NCBI GenBank assembly: GCA_002428365.1
Contig: DIVW01000041.1
Coordinates: 1 to 34,334, forward strand
DNA length: 34,334 bases
Reading direction: 5' to 3'
DNA from: Propionibacteriaceae bacterium UBA6122
GTDB lineage: Bacteria > Actinomycetota > Actinomycetes > Propionibacteriales > Propionibacteriaceae
A model generated the notes under the pieces. That model had not been told where the DNA came from and did no database searches. It saw nothing but the letters and a program-made list of their open reading frames with translations. Below are positions 1 through 7,762 of this stretch, piece after piece (within the stretch, counting starts at the first letter, position 1; every line of letters begins with the position of its first letter). Both the position numbers and the translations under genes were made by a program.

Positions 1-2882
1 TTCCCTGAGCTTGTCGAAGGGTCCTCAGCTGGGGCGTCGAATAGCTCAGCCAACGGTGTTTCCACAGTAATCGGCTCGTCCATCGGCGATGCCTCAGGCA
101 CGGGCGGCAGGTCTGCGATCGGCTCGACCATCGGCGGTACGTCTGCGACCGCCTCAGCCACGGGCGGTACTTCAGCGACCGGCTCAACCACCGGCGGCAC
201 CTCAGCAACCGGAGCCGCCTCGGCGACCGGAGCTACGTCAACCACCGGCGGCACCTCAGCAACCGACAGTGCCTCAGCGACCGGGGGTGCCACCAAAGCC
301 GCCTCAGCAGTCTCCTGGCAACGCAAAGCCCGCTCGGCATCGTCGCGACGCTCCAGAACCTGGCGCGAAGCGGCATCGGAGAGCTGAACCCCAGCCAACC
401 AAGCATCGAAGGCGGCCAAACGCTCCCGCGTCATCAGCGTGCGTGGGAACAGCAGCCCCAACACGTGCTGACGGATGGCCGAGCTGCGATCAGCCCAGCC
501 GTCGCGTCCGGCCGAGATTGCCTCGGTCACGTCCTGATAGGCGGCGAAGTAGGGAACCAGAGTCTCTTCCTGATCGCACTGCCAGAAGTTGGCGCAGATC
601 TGGAACTGGGTCTCATTCGGGGTGTCCTCAGCAAGGGCCAGCTGCCAGGCCTCAGCCTTCAGCTCAGCCAAGGGCGAGGCCGCCCGAGCGCCAGCAGCCC
701 GCTCCGCACCACGCGCGGTGTTGTCGCGAGCGAGCTCAGCAGCAATCTGCTCCGCGCCAATCACCCCGAGACGACTCAGGTGGGTCACCAGATGCCAACG
801 CAGGTCGGTGTCCATCGACAGCCCGGACGGCACCTCGTCGCCGTCCAACCAGGCCTGCAGTACGGCAGCCACTGTCTCCGAGCGGGCGGCCGAGGCCAAG
901 GCGCGCGCGAAGGTGAGCTGATGATCCGAACCCGGCTCGGCATCCTTCAGCAGCCGCGCCAGCCCAACCACGAAGCGGTCGTTGAGCTCGAGGCGGGTCG
1001 CCGACGGCGCGTAGTGATCGATTGCCGTGCGGCATTGCCCGAGCACGGCCTGCACTGCGGTCAGGTCGGTTTCGACGCCGACTCCGCTGAGCGCCAAAGT
1101 GACGTAGTCGGCGGCCGTTAGCTCGGCGTCACGGCACATGTCCCAAGCGGCACCCCAGCACAGCGCGCGGCTCAGGGCCGAATCGAGCTTGTCGATGCTG
1201 GTCACCAGGGTGTGCAGCGAGTCGGCGTCCAGCCGGATCTTGGCGTAGGTCAGGTCGCCGTCGTTGGGCAGGACGAGCGCGCCGCGCGGCATTCCAACCA
1301 GTTCGGGAATCTCGGTGAGCTCCCCGGCGATATCGGTCTCGACGCGAGAGGTGAGCACCAGCCGTCCGTCCACCTCGTTGTAGAGGCCGATCGCCAAGCG
1401 GTGATGCCGCAGCGTTGGCCACAACTCCGGCGCGGTCTGGCGCAGCGCGAACCGGGTGAAGCAGCCGGCTTCGTCGAGCTCAAACTCGGCGCGAATCGTG
1501 TTTACCCCGGCGGCCTGCAGCCATTCTTCGGCGAAGAAGGACAGGTCGCGACCGGAGGATTCGGTGAGGGCCGAGAGCAGATCAGACAGCTGGGTGTTAC
1601 CCCAGGCGTGCTTGGTGAAGTAGACGCGCACCCCGGCTAGGAAGGCGTCCTGACCGACGAAGGCCACCAGCTGGCGCAGCACCGAGGCGCCCTTGGCGTA
1701 GGTGATGCCGTCGAAGTTCAGCTCGACCGCTTCGAGATCGACCATGTCGGCAGCCACCGGATGCGTGGACGGCAGCTGGTCTTGGCGGTAGGCCCAGTTC
1801 TTGCGGGCGTTGGTGAAGGTCGCCCACGGGTCGTCGCCGACGCCGGTTGCTTTGCGAATCTGCTCCTGGGCGAAGTGCGAGGCGAACTCGGCGAACGACT
1901 CGTTCAGCCACAGGTCGTCCCACCAGGTCATGGTGACCAGGTCGCCGAACCACATGTGCGCCAGCTCGTGCAGGATCGTGTTGTCGCGGGTTTCGTAGGC
2001 CGCCGAGGTGACTCGCGAGCGGTAGAGGTACTCATCGCGGATGGTCACACAGCCAGCGTTTTCCATCGCGCCGGCGTTGAACTCGGGGACGAAAACCTGG
2101 GCGTAATCGGCGAAGGGCAGCGCCATCCCGAAGGCTTCGGCGAACACTTCGAAGCCGGCCTTGGTCACCGACAAAAGCCGCTCGGTGTCGAGATAGGGCA
2201 CCAGCGATTGGCGGCAGGCCAAGGTCAGCGGAATCCGTCCGGCTTTGCCTTCGTAGGTGTCAGTGACGGTGTGGAAGGCGCCAGCGATGAGGGCGGTGAT
2301 GTAGGTCGAGATGGGCGGGGTGGGGGCGAAATCCCACCGGGCGAACCCGCTGGAGACCAGTTCGGGCTCCACCGCCTCCGAGTTGGACAGCACCGTCCAG
2401 TCGTCGGGGGTGATGGCGGTCAGCTCGAAGTTCGCCTTCAAGTCGGGCTGCTCGAAGCAGGCATACACCCGGCGGGCGTCGGCGGTTTCGAGCTGGGTGT
2501 AGCAGTAGATCCGCCCATCGACCGGGTCGACGAAGCGGTGCAGGCCCTCGCCGGTGCGGCTGTAGCGGCACAGCGCAGTCACGGTGAGCTCGTGCTCGCC
2601 TTCGGTGAGATTGAGGTGAATCTTGTGGTCGCGCAGCGCATCGCCGTCGAGCGGCTGGGCGTCCAGTTGGGCGTAAATCAGCTTGTCAGCGATCAGGTTG
2701 ACGTCGGTGCTGCCGGCCCGGCTGATGAATCTGATCGTCGAGGTTGAAACGAACTGGGTGTCGGGGTCGTAGCCGCCGACATCGGCGCCGCCGCTGAGGT
2801 CGATGATGACCCGATAGGTCTGGGTACGGACGACCGCGGAGCGGGCCGCAGCTTCGTCCCTGGTGATATTGGCTGGATACAT
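1..2882 (-). CDS. pepN: Aminopeptidase N (M1 family), partial at window edge, with repeat tail
   Basis: Zinc metallo-aminopeptidase that removes N-terminal residues from peptides in the cytoplasm. Reading the minus strand from ATG 2882 gives an unbroken frame of 960 codons to the window edge, with no stop. The exopeptidase motif GAMEN lies near residue 271 (about +2055-2069). The zinc site HELAHMWFGD lies near residue 304, followed by the downstream Glu in the segment WLNESFAEF. The M1 catalytic core and helical C-terminal (ERAP1-C-like) domain run to about residue 855, the usual length of actinobacterial PepN. After that comes an unusual ~100-residue tail of Pro/Val/Ala/Glu repeats such as VAEVPPV (about +310 down to +25), still open at the edge. 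Diverges from nei1; a pepN/nei neighbourhood is known in mycobacteria. Identity is firm; the true C-terminus is outside the window. Confidence 0.95.
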   Translation of the reverse strand, partial: MYPANITRDEAAARSAVVRTQTYRVIIDLSGGADVGGYDPDTQFVSTSTIRFISRAGSTDVNLIADKLIYAQLDAQPLDGDALRDHKIHLNLTEGEHELTVTALCRYSRTGEGLHRFVDPVDGRIYCYTQLETADARRVYACFEQPDLKANFELTAITPDDWTVLSNSEAVEPELVSSGFARWDFAPTPPISTYITALIAGAFHTVTDTYEGKAGRIPLTLACRQSLVPYLDTERLLSVTKAGFEVFAEAFGMALPFADYAQVFVPEFNAGAMENAGCVTIRDEYLYRSRVTSAAYETRDNTILHELAHMWFGDLVTMTWWDDLWLNESFAEFASHFAQEQIRKATGVGDDPWATFTNARKNWAYRQDQLPSTHPVAADMVDLEAVELNFDGITYAKGASVLRQLVAFVGQDAFLAGVRVYFTKHAWGNTQLSDLLSALTESSGRDLSFFAEEWLQAAGVNTIRAEFELDEAGCFTRFALRQTAPELWPTLRHHRLAIGLYNEVDGRLVLTSRVETDIAGELTEIPELVGMPRGALVLPNDGDLTYAKIRLDADSLHTLVTSIDKLDSALSRALCWGAAWDMCRDAELTAADYVTLALSGVGVETDLTAVQAVLGQCRTAIDHYAPSATRLELNDRFVVGLARLLKDAEPGSDHQLTFARALASAARSETVAAVLQAWLDGDEVPSGLSMDTDLRWHLVTHLSRLGVIGAEQIAAELARDNTARGAERAAGARAASPLAELKAEAWQLALAEDTPNETQFQICANFWQCDQEETLVPYFAAYQDVTEAISAGRDGWADRSSAIRQHVLGLLFPRTLMTRERLAAFDAWLAGVQLSDAASRQVLERRDDAERALRCQETAEAALVAPPVAEALSVAEVPPVVDVAPVAEAAPVAEVPPVVEPVAEVPPVAEAVADVPPMVEPIADLPPVPEASPMDEPITVETPLAELFDAPAEDPSTSSG
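3..21. repeat. CCCTGAGC-type short dispersed repeat, imperfect palindrome
   Basis: The 19-mer CCCTGAGCTTGTCGAAGGG has near-inverted arms (CCCT...AGGG). I recognise it as a motif dispersed in many high-GC genomes. Here it is read in frame by the pepN tail as the C-terminal residues DPSTSSG. Only one copy is in this window, so its dispersed nature is recalled, not shown. Confidence 0.5.
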
Positions 2883-3022
2883 GGGGGAACCTTGGGGCTG
2901 GTTGGCGTCGATGATCGACGCCTTGGGGCAATCATGGAGGCTACCGGGCTTTGGCTTGGGCACTCAACCCCACCGACGTGCGCCCGATAACCTGCCCGGC
3001 AGCCGAGCGCTGAGGAGGGGCA

Positions 3023-3832
3023 ATGCCTGAGGGTCATGTGATCCATCGGCTGGCCGCCGAATTGGGGGCCGCCTTTGCCGGCCGTCCGGTGCGGGTGAGC
3101 AGTCCGCAGGGACGTTTCGCCGCGGCTGCGGCGGGGTTGGACGGCGCCAAGCTGACCGCAGCCGAGGCCTACGGCAAGCACCTTTTCATTGAATTCGACG
3201 CGCGGGTGATTCACCTCCATTTGGGACTGATCGGCAAGCTGCGCTGGGTGGCGCCGGGGCCGGTGCTCAACCCGGCGACGTTGCGGCTGCTGATCAGCGA
3301 TGGGCGCCAGGTTGTCGAATTACGCGGCCCGCAAACTTGTGAACTGATCACCGTCGCCGAGCGGGACGCGGTGGTGGCCGGCCTTGGGCCTGATCCGTTG
3401 CGCGCCGACGCTGACCCGCAATTGGCCTGGCAGCGGGTGCACCGATCGTCGCGGCCAATAGCGGCGCTGCTGATGGATCAGCGAATCGCGGCTGGGGTGG
3501 GCAACATCTATCGCTGCGAAGTGCTGTTTCGGGCCGGGGTGCACCCGGAATTGCCGGGGACGGAGCTGACCGAGGGCACTTGGGCGTTGCTGTGGCGCGA
3601 TCTGGTGGAGCTGATGCCGCTGGGGGTGCGCGATGGCCGCATCGATACCGTCCGCGAAGCCGAATCGCCGGAGCGCACTGGCCGTCCGCCGCGGGTGGAT
3701 CGCCATGGTGGTGAGGTGTACGTCTATCGGCGAGCTGGCGATGATTGCCTAGTCTGCGGGCGTGGGATCAGCGTTCGGCAGCTTTCCGGGCGCAGTCTGT
3801 ACTGGTGCGAGAACTGTCAGCCGCCCCGGTAA
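3023..3832 (+). CDS. nei: Fpg/Nei-family DNA glycosylase/AP lyase, Nei1 type
   Basis: Base-excision repair enzyme that removes oxidised bases (pyrimidines in the Nei class) and nicks the abasic site. Length 269 aa. The N-terminus MPEGHVIHRLA carries the catalytic Pro2 and Glu3. The helix-two-turn-helix with the void-filling loop is around LLMDQRIAAGVGNIYRCE (residues ~155-172). A C-terminal zinc finger has the pattern CxxC (CLVCG) ... CxxC (CENCQ). Overall it reads very like Mycobacterium Nei1 (Rv2464c), including the shared SSPQGRF and YGKHLF/GKHLF segments. An excellent Shine-Dalgarno sequence (GAGGAGGGG, 3010-3019) precedes the ATG. It diverges from pepN across ~140 bp. The next plus-strand gene overlaps its 3' end and may be co-transcribed. 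Confidence 0.95.
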   Translation: MPEGHVIHRLAAELGAAFAGRPVRVSSPQGRFAAAAAGLDGAKLTAAEAYGKHLFIEFDARVIHLHLGLIGKLRWVAPGPVLNPATLRLLISDGRQVVELRGPQTCELITVAERDAVVAGLGPDPLRADADPQLAWQRVHRSSRPIAALLMDQRIAAGVGNIYRCEVLFRAGVHPELPGTELTEGTWALLWRDLVELMPLGVRDGRIDTVREAESPERTGRPPRVDRHGGEVYVYRRAGDDCLVCGRGISVRQLSGRSLYWCENCQPPR

Positions 3833-5259
3833 TCAATTGGGCCGACGTCGAACTGCGCGTTGAGGCCGACGGTTCGGCGATGAGCCTGGTGCGCGGGCAG
3901 AACCTGGTGGTTGAGCTCGGCTGGGTGGGGGCCAAGGGCAGCGCGCCGAGCCTGATCACTGACGATGAGGTGGAGCACACCCTGGCCACCCCGGCTGGAC
4001 GGCTGCTGCAGCGGGCCGCCATCAACGATGGTTGGCGTAGCCGCTGGGTGCTGGTGCGTGATCACGACGGCACGGTGCAGGTGGCCGAGCGGCTGCGCGT
4101 CCGTCCGGGTCCGGAGTATTCGCTTTGGAGTTGGGACAGCGGGGTGACCGCGCTGTTCACGGTGGCGCCGACGCACGCGGCCGGGCCGGTGTTGGGCATT
4201 CGGCTTGAGCAGGGCTACTTGGAGCAGGCCGCCGATCTGGGGGCGTCCAGTGCTGGGGTGGAGTATTTGGTGGCACCGACCGGCACCGTGTTGGAGACCG
4301 GTGAGCGGATGGTCACGGTGCTTTCGGCGCAGTGGTATGCCGATTTGGGCGAGTTTGAGGCGAAGATGCCGGCCTGGACTTTGGAGACTCAGCTCGACGA
4401 TGGGGTCACCTGGTGGGGCGATGTGGCCGATTTCGGGGTGAGCGTGCCTGAGGGGCTGGAGCTGGGCTTCTTCGATGGGAAAGTGTCGATCGATGGGCCG
4501 CCGGGGCGGCAGCTGATCGAGATCACTGGCCCGCGCGGGCTGAGCCGGGTGGCGTTGGAGTGGGTGCCCCAAGTTGAGCAGGTGCTGCATCAGTTGGTCA
4601 GTCGCGTGCTGGAGCAGGATCGGGAGCCCAACGTCTTTGAGGCGTTCTGTTTGCAGTTGGCTGCGGATCGCAAGGCGGTTTGGCTTGATCCGCGGGCTCA
4701 CGAGTTGCTTGATCGGATGGATTGGGAAGCCGACGGATCGCTGTTTGGGGTGGCGTTTGCGCTAGCCAGAGGGCGTTCGCTGGCAGAGGCTGCCGTGGTG
4801 ACCGATGCGCTGCGGCTGTTGGCGCGCTACCCGGTGGGCGTTGGTTACGGCCGGGTAGTGATGGCAGGTTTCCTGGCTTCGTTAGGGGTGGGGCTCGATA
4901 GTCAGGCGCGCTGTTTAGACATGCTCAGCCGGCCGGCGGTCGGACGGACGGCCGCGCTGGAGAGCTCGTTGTTGCATTACCGCAGTGTCGATTTCGGGGA
5001 CGCTGAGCTGGCCGGGGTGGCCAATCGGCTCGGCGGGTTGTTGCCGGGGGAGGCTCCGCTGCTGGGCTGGACTGAGATTGCGCAGCTGGTTGGCCTGCTG
5101 GAGTTGTGCCCGCCGGAATGGACCGGGGCCAACTACTACGCCCAGGTGGCCAGCAAGGCTCGCGGCAAGCTGCTGTGCGCCTATCTCGATGGCCGGGTGA
5201 CCGCCGCCGAGCCGCTGGCTTGGCTGTTGCTCACTCCCGAGCTGAGCCCGACCGCCTGA
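3805..5259 (+). CDS. Uncharacterised ~484-aa protein downstream of nei
   Basis: Unrecognised soluble protein. The open frame extends upstream to a TTG at 3745, but that would overlap nei by 88 bp. GTG 3805 (28-bp overlap) is preferred, and ATG 3880 is also possible; none has a good ribosome site. The N-terminal ~270 residues look beta-rich, with many Trp/Val/Gly alternations (for example YSLWSWDSGV and VTWWGDVADFGV). This resembles a repeated carbohydrate-binding or jelly-roll-like sheet, but no family is recognised. The C-terminal ~200 residues look helical (LDRMDWEADG, LLARYPVGVG). No signal peptide, membrane helix or catalytic motif is visible. Codon use matches its neighbours, so it is probably a real lineage-specific core gene. 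It ends 17 bp from the convergent DUF2231 gene. Confidence 0.75.
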   Translation: MRELSAAPVINWADVELRVEADGSAMSLVRGQNLVVELGWVGAKGSAPSLITDDEVEHTLATPAGRLLQRAAINDGWRSRWVLVRDHDGTVQVAERLRVRPGPEYSLWSWDSGVTALFTVAPTHAAGPVLGIRLEQGYLEQAADLGASSAGVEYLVAPTGTVLETGERMVTVLSAQWYADLGEFEAKMPAWTLETQLDDGVTWWGDVADFGVSVPEGLELGFFDGKVSIDGPPGRQLIEITGPRGLSRVALEWVPQVEQVLHQLVSRVLEQDREPNVFEAFCLQLAADRKAVWLDPRAHELLDRMDWEADGSLFGVAFALARGRSLAEAAVVTDALRLLARYPVGVGYGRVVMAGFLASLGVGLDSQARCLDMLSRPAVGRTAALESSLLHYRSVDFGDAELAGVANRLGGLLPGEAPLLGWTEIAQLVGLLELCPPEWTGANYYAQVASKARGKLLCAYLDGRVTAAEPLAWLLLTPELSPTA

Positions 5260-5275
5260 ATCCGTCCGGCCTGAG

Positions 5276-6082
5276 TTAGCGCAGCGGCCCGATCAGGAAC
5301 TGGGAGAGCTCGCTTTCAGGGCTCGATTGCCCGTTGTGCTGGGTTTGGAAGGCCGAGGTGCCGTCCTTGCCACACAGCCCCAGGATCTTGTCGGAGCCGC
5401 CGGGGTGCAGATTGATCCAGTCGGTGACGTCATAGACCTGGGCGTTGACGACCGTCCAGCAGGAGGTGGCGGTGGCGTGCTGGGCCACTTCGGCCATCGT
5501 GTAGCCAGCGGCGCTTGCCGAGGTGCTCGGCGTGGGGGAGGTCGACGGGGTTTCGCTTGGAGTGGGGGAGGGCGTTGGGGTGGCGCTGACGGTCGGCTGG
5601 GCCGGCACCATCACTTTCGCCCAAGCGGCCGTGGCCCCCTGGTGCGCCACGACGACGGTGAGGGCGACCACGATGAGGGCCAGCACGGCGGCGACGACGC
5701 CGATGACGTTCGAGGCGGCGGAGCGGTGCCCGAGGGTCTTGAACGCCCGACGATGCAGGATCAGCCAGATGAAGGCCACCGCGAACAACGCGACGGCGGC
5801 CCAGGGCAGAATCCGGCCGAGGATGGCGTGCAGTTGCGGCTCACCGACCCGTAGGGCCAAGGCCTCGCCGGCCTGCTGGGACACGAAGGCTGCGGCGGTG
5901 CCGACAGCCAGCACCAGGATCGTCAGCCAGCCGTAACGATCGGCCAACTTGGGCGCGATGACCTCCAAAATGAGGCCGAGGGCGGCCACGGGCAGCAGCA
6001 CCACCACGAAGTGGACCACCAATGGGTGCAGCGGCAATCCGGCGATCGAGTCGAAGATGCTGGTTTCGAGTGCGGTGAGCAT
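5276..6082 (-). CDS. DUF2231-type membrane protein fused to a cytochrome b5-like heme domain
   Basis: Predicted membrane redox protein of 268 aa. Four hydrophobic helices fill residues ~10-150; the first starts LPLHPLVVHF, typical of DUF2231, where His residues in the membrane are suspected heme ligands. A Ser/Thr/Pro linker (repeats like TPSPTPSETPS, ~residues 163-190) joins to a C-terminal cytochrome b5-like domain. That domain carries the first heme-ligand motif HPGG (WINLHPGGSDKI) and a second candidate His in FQTQHNG, plus two Cys (TSCW and LGLCGKDG). The linker composition suggests the heme domain lies outside the cytoplasmic membrane (inference). Start: an upstream TTG at 6133 is in frame, but ATG 6082 begins a normal DUF2231 N-terminus and is preferred. 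Function unknown; electron transfer is likely. Confidence 0.85.
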   Translation of the reverse strand: MLTALETSIFDSIAGLPLHPLVVHFVVVLLPVAALGLILEVIAPKLADRYGWLTILVLAVGTAAAFVSQQAGEALALRVGEPQLHAILGRILPWAAVALFAVAFIWLILHRRAFKTLGHRSAASNVIGVVAAVLALIVVALTVVVAHQGATAAWAKVMVPAQPTVSATPTPSPTPSETPSTSPTPSTSASAAGYTMAEVAQHATATSCWTVVNAQVYDVTDWINLHPGGSDKILGLCGKDGTSAFQTQHNGQSSPESELSQFLIGPLR

Positions 6083-6151
6083 GCACCGAAGGCTAGGCGA
6101 CCGAGAGCCTCCAGCAAACCCTCTGGAGTCCAACTGCTAGCCGGTCCCCGG

Positions 6152-6835
6152 CTAGGAACTGTGCTGACCAGCCTCGGGGCTCCCGCCGGGGCGCGCGCGG
6201 CGATGCCACCAGCTGGCCAGCGTCAACGCCGCAGCCGCGAGAATCAACCCGAGGCCGATGGCCAGGATCAACTGCGACAGGGGTTCGGGCCCGGTTGGAG
6301 TGAGGGTGGGGTTGCCCAGGCCCACCGGCGGGATTGCCGGTGCGGCTTCGCCGAGGGCAGCGATGAACAACAGCGCGGCTGCCCAGGCTGGACGGGTTGG
6401 AAGCAGGCTGCCGACTAGGGCGCCGATGGCCGCGCCGCAGGCCGCGGTGCTCAGTAGCAGTAGGCCAGCAGCGCCGACCGCTGCGAGGGTCGGCCGGTCG
6501 GTGAAGGCGTGCCAGAAGTAGCTGCCGAACAGCAGAATCAGCGGGAAGGGTGCCGCCAGTAGGAAGGCTGCGGCCCAGCGAGCTAGCGCCAGCCGTCCAT
6601 AGGATCCGTAGTTGCTGACCGCGATCGCTTCCTGCCCCGGATCTTCGGCAGTCGCGGTGGCATAGCCGAGCCAGGAGGCCAGGGCGAACAGCAGCAGGGC
6701 CACGAAATTTGTCGCGCTCAGCATCAGCGGCGGCGCGAACCAGGCCCAGGCGATCAGGCCCACCAGGACGATCGCCGGTGGAGCCCAGCGCTGGGTTCGC
6801 AGGGCGATGGCCAAGACGTAGCGAAGGCCGGCCAT
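6152..6835 (-). CDS. ABC transporter permease, small exporter type
   Basis: 227-aa polytopic membrane protein with about six hydrophobic helices spread over the full length and an Arg/Gly-rich cytoplasmic C-terminal tail. It has no large extracellular loops, as in ABC-2-like exporters. Its ATG overlaps the stop of the upstream ATPase gene (TGATG), so the two are translationally coupled and should form one transporter. Substrate unknown. Identified mainly by context and hydropathy; no sequence motif diagnoses the family. Confidence 0.8.
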   Translation of the reverse strand: MAGLRYVLAIALRTQRWAPPAIVLVGLIAWAWFAPPLMLSATNFVALLLFALASWLGYATATAEDPGQEAIAVSNYGSYGRLALARWAAAFLLAAPFPLILLFGSYFWHAFTDRPTLAAVGAAGLLLLSTAACGAAIGALVGSLLPTRPAWAAALLFIAALGEAAPAIPPVGLGNPTLTPTGPEPLSQLILAIGLGLILAAAALTLASWWHRRARPGGSPEAGQHSS

Positions 6836-7443
6836 CAGGCGCTCCTGCTGAGGTGGCCGTCGCTGAGCAGGTAGACCTCGCCAAGATCGTCTAAGTCAGC
6901 CTCGTGAGTTGCCACCAGGAAGGCACAACCATCGGCTAGGCGTTCGGCGATAAGGGTGTGCAGGGTGGCCGAGGCGGCGGCGTCCAGGCCGGTGAGGGGT
7001 TCGTCGAGGATTGCCAGCGACACCGGGCGCATCAGTGCTTGAGCGAGCAGCAGCTTTTGCAGGTTGCCACGGGAGAGGGTGCCGAGGCGGGCGCTCGGCC
7101 CGGGGCTGAGGCCGAGGCGCTCGGTGAGTTCGAGGCCGGTCTTCGCGGCTCCGGGGGAGCCCGCGAGGCGAGCGAGGTGGCTGAGGTAGTCCTGGGCTGT
7201 CATTCGCGCGGGCGGTAGAGCCCGATCAGGCAGGTAGCCGAACTTGGCTGGGAGGCCGTTGAGGCGTCCGCTGGTGAGCCGGAGGAACTCGCCGGTTAGG
7301 CGGAGCAGGGTGGACTTGCCGCAGCCGTTGGCGCCATGGATGGTGGCCAGGCTGCCGTCGGGCAGGCTGAGGTTGAGTTGGTCAACGACGAACGGTGCGT
7401 TGGGTCGGTATCGCTTCGATACGCCACGCAGTTCGAGAGCCAC
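6835..7443 (-). CDS. ABC transporter ATP-binding protein
   Basis: 202-aa ATPase that powers the downstream permease. Walker A is GANGCGKST (residues ~37-45). The signature loop is LSRGNLQK instead of LSGGQ. Walker B with the catalytic Glu is LAILDEP, the D-loop is GLDA, and the switch His is in VATHEADL. The length is short but normal for single-domain exporter ATPases (CcmA-like size). GTG start at 7443; no strong ribosome site is visible. It forms a two-gene operon with the permease through a TGATG junction. The degenerate signature motif is the only odd point; all other catalytic residues are present. Confidence 0.92.
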   Translation of the reverse strand: MALELRGVSKRYRPNAPFVVDQLNLSLPDGSLATIHGANGCGKSTLLRLTGEFLRLTSGRLNGLPAKFGYLPDRALPPARMTAQDYLSHLARLAGSPGAAKTGLELTERLGLSPGPSARLGTLSRGNLQKLLLAQALMRPVSLAILDEPLTGLDAAASATLHTLIAERLADGCAFLVATHEADLDDLGEVYLLSDGHLSRSA

Positions 7444-7537
7444 GTAGGAATGCTAGTTCTCTGCCCAGCAGAATCGGCTGCGCGCGCCGATCGGGTGTGC
7501 TGGGGTGAGGTTGGTGGCGCGCCTCGGCCGGCCGGAG

Positions 7538-7567
7538 TTGGTCATGGCGCGACGCTCGCCGTAGACT
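7538..7567 (+). promoter_or_regulatory. Candidate promoter of tRNA-Pro
   Basis: TTGGTC (7538-7543) and TAGACT (7562-7567) are separated by 18 bp and lie about 12 bp upstream of the mature tRNA 5' end. This fits a sigma-70-type promoter with a very short leader. It is a match by eye only. Confidence 0.4.
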
Positions 7568-7579
7568 CACCGCGGTTAA

Positions 7580-7655
7580 CGGGGCGTAGCGTAGTGGCTA
7601 GCGCGCCTGCTTTGGGAGCAGGAGACCGCAGGTTCGAGTCCTGTCGCCCCGACCA
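7580..7655 (+). tRNA. tRNA-Pro (anticodon TGG)
   Basis: A 76-nt cloverleaf. The acceptor stem CGGGGCG pairs with CGCCCCG (7 of 7). The D arm is GCG...CGC. The anticodon stem CCTGC/GCAGG holds loop TTTGGGA, which gives anticodon TGG. The T arm GCAGG/CCTGT holds loop TTCGAGT. The discriminator is A and CCA is encoded. The foreign-looking region begins directly downstream, and the T arm is nearly repeated at 18205-18224, so this tRNA is a likely integration site. Confidence 0.97.
7625..7644 (+). repeat. T-arm direct repeat, left copy (possible att site)
   Basis: Twenty bases of the tRNA-Pro T-arm region (ACCGCAGGTTCGAGTCCTGT) recur at 18205-18224 with a single G-to-A change. Similarity stops on both sides. 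Interpreted as a possible remnant of an integration core site bounding the island between them. Confidence 0.45.
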
Positions 7656-7762
7656 AAACCCCTTGTTGGCTGAGCCCGCCGTTTGGCGCCGTAGGACGTC
7701 GGCGAGCGAGTCTCAGTTGCGTCGACCCGCGCGGTCGACTTGAAGCAATCCTGAGGTGAGAG

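Noticed and set aside
465..2747. Long plus-strand frames opposite pepN
   Set aside because: They lack any family features and mirror the third-position GC bias of pepN on the other strand.
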